Positions 63,283 through 64,000 of a DNA stretch of 64,000 nt are shown here, in pieces; the first letter of the stretch is position 1; the number at the start of each line of letters is the position of its first letter. Origin of the DNA: Cryptomeria japonica (taxonomy: Eukaryota > Streptophyta > Pinopsida > Cupressales > Cupressaceae); the NCBI RefSeq assembly GCF_030272615.1, contig NC_081410.1, positions 253,689,533 to 253,753,532 of the forward strand, given 5' to 3'. A program made the position numbers and the translations under genes. A model generated the notes under the pieces. It saw only the letters and a program-made list of their open reading frames with translations. It searched no databases and had not been told where the DNA came from.

Positions 63283-64000
63283 GGGACTTAATAAGGTACT
63301 ATTTATTTTCTTGTTATCTTCGCTACAAGTTATTATACTACTCTATATGCAATGAATTTTTTCTCTATAGGTTGTGGATATGGACTCACCTATCAGACTA
63401 GAGATGATCCAACTCAAACTGGGTGAATTGGATCTAGATCTACTATTATGTTTGTCCTTACACTCACTTCTTTCTTCTGCCTTTTCATCACTTGGCTCTA
63501 GATCTAGAAATGGAAATGGACAAAGGGAATCATTCTACTCATGAAAAATAAACCTACTCCCATTTTTTTATGACTTTTATACCACCCATGTGACATGTTC
63601 TACCTCCTATCATGATGGTAAGAATCATTCGATCATCAGTGAGAGATACTAGTGCTATTGGATCTCCAAATTGAAGCTATATGACTATTGGATTTGCTAC
63701 TAAGATTGGTTTAGAGTGAAATATTTGAAATGAAAACTCAATCATTGAAATCATATTTGATATTTATTTTCACATCTATTAAAAATTATGGGTTCCATTT
63801 AAGGTTTGATTTGACCTCCTACCTACCAATGATATGATTTGATTCATAAATTAGATTCACTTGATTTGCATTTGTTGTAATGATGTAGAGTAACACTTTT
63901 GCCTATTTTTTGGTAAAATTTATTGGCAACGACAAAGGTTTCACGAGGCCTATTTATTGGAAGTTTAGTAGTGTGAGATAGGTTTAAGAGAAAACACCAC
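63283..64000 (+). other. Tail of window, F continued, nothing recognised
   Basis: AT-rich, no frame above 60 codons, no motif, no match elsewhere in the window that I can see. It rejoins F upstream of C2 across the GGGAT/GGGAC duplication. Confidence 0.5.

Larger units (their letters stand above)
55133..64000 (+). mobile_element. F: probable LTR of another retroelement, interrupted by C2
   Basis: A sharp change from copia gag to AT-rich sequence occurs at TGTCTAAAATTAATTAAATT, a plausible LTR start. A TATA-like box follows 870 bases later. The sequence is cut by C2 at 56590-63282 and goes on to the window end without a recognisable protein. The right end and any second LTR are outside, so the family and even LTR status are uncertain. 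Small plus-strand frames at 55621-55882 show no motif. Confidence 0.5.

Overview
The window is nuclear DNA of a land plant and consists almost entirely of nested, decayed LTR retrotransposons. I found no cellular protein gene, rRNA or tRNA gene, CRISPR array or bacterial feature. Plant origin is inferred from initiator-Met-type and tRNA-Arg-type primer sites, plant-style Ty1/copia and Ty3/gypsy domains, LTRs of 1 to 3 kb, and stop codons that mostly look like C-to-T or G-to-A decay. A large, repeat-dense genome such as a gymnosperm fits, but the species cannot be read from the sequence.

Layout, from outside in. (1) E is an old Ty1/copia element. Its reverse transcriptase is cut by element A(+), and only the right part is visible (50877-55132: RT end, RNase H, LTR 52191-54681, then primer site and gag start). 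(2) A(+) (1-50876, running off the left edge) is an LTR element whose only recognisable protein is gag-like. (3) A(-) (3632-38534) sits inside the A(+) gag. It is a minus-strand tandem array of the same family with three LTRs and two interiors, flanked by CAAGT/CAAGA. (4) B (4932-24260) is a Ty3/gypsy element with 3.0 kb LTRs, inserted in the leftmost LTR of the array. (5) C1 (9274-15913) is a Ty1/copia element inserted in the gag of B, with an exact GGTAG duplication. (6) D (41409-50531) is a non-coding LTR element inside the right LTR of A(+), with an exact CAAGT duplication. (7) F starts at 55133 inside the E-related gag, probably as an LTR, and runs off the right edge. (8) C2 (56590-63282, minus strand) is a second member of the C family, inserted in F.

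None of the elements is intact. C2 is the best preserved. B carries gag, protease, an extra RNase H, RT, RNase H and integrase, but has stops, frameshifts and lost catalytic residues. A and D lack polymerase genes and would have needed enzymes from other elements.

Three structures deserve most attention. The left LTR of D is a 3.5 kb foldback that matches its right LTR only over the terminal ~70 bp, so both outer ends of D are the same LTR end in opposite orientation. In B, an additional RNase H domain lies between protease and RT rather than after RT. Family A forms a gag-only tandem array nested in its own family, and all three gag copies share one stop codon.
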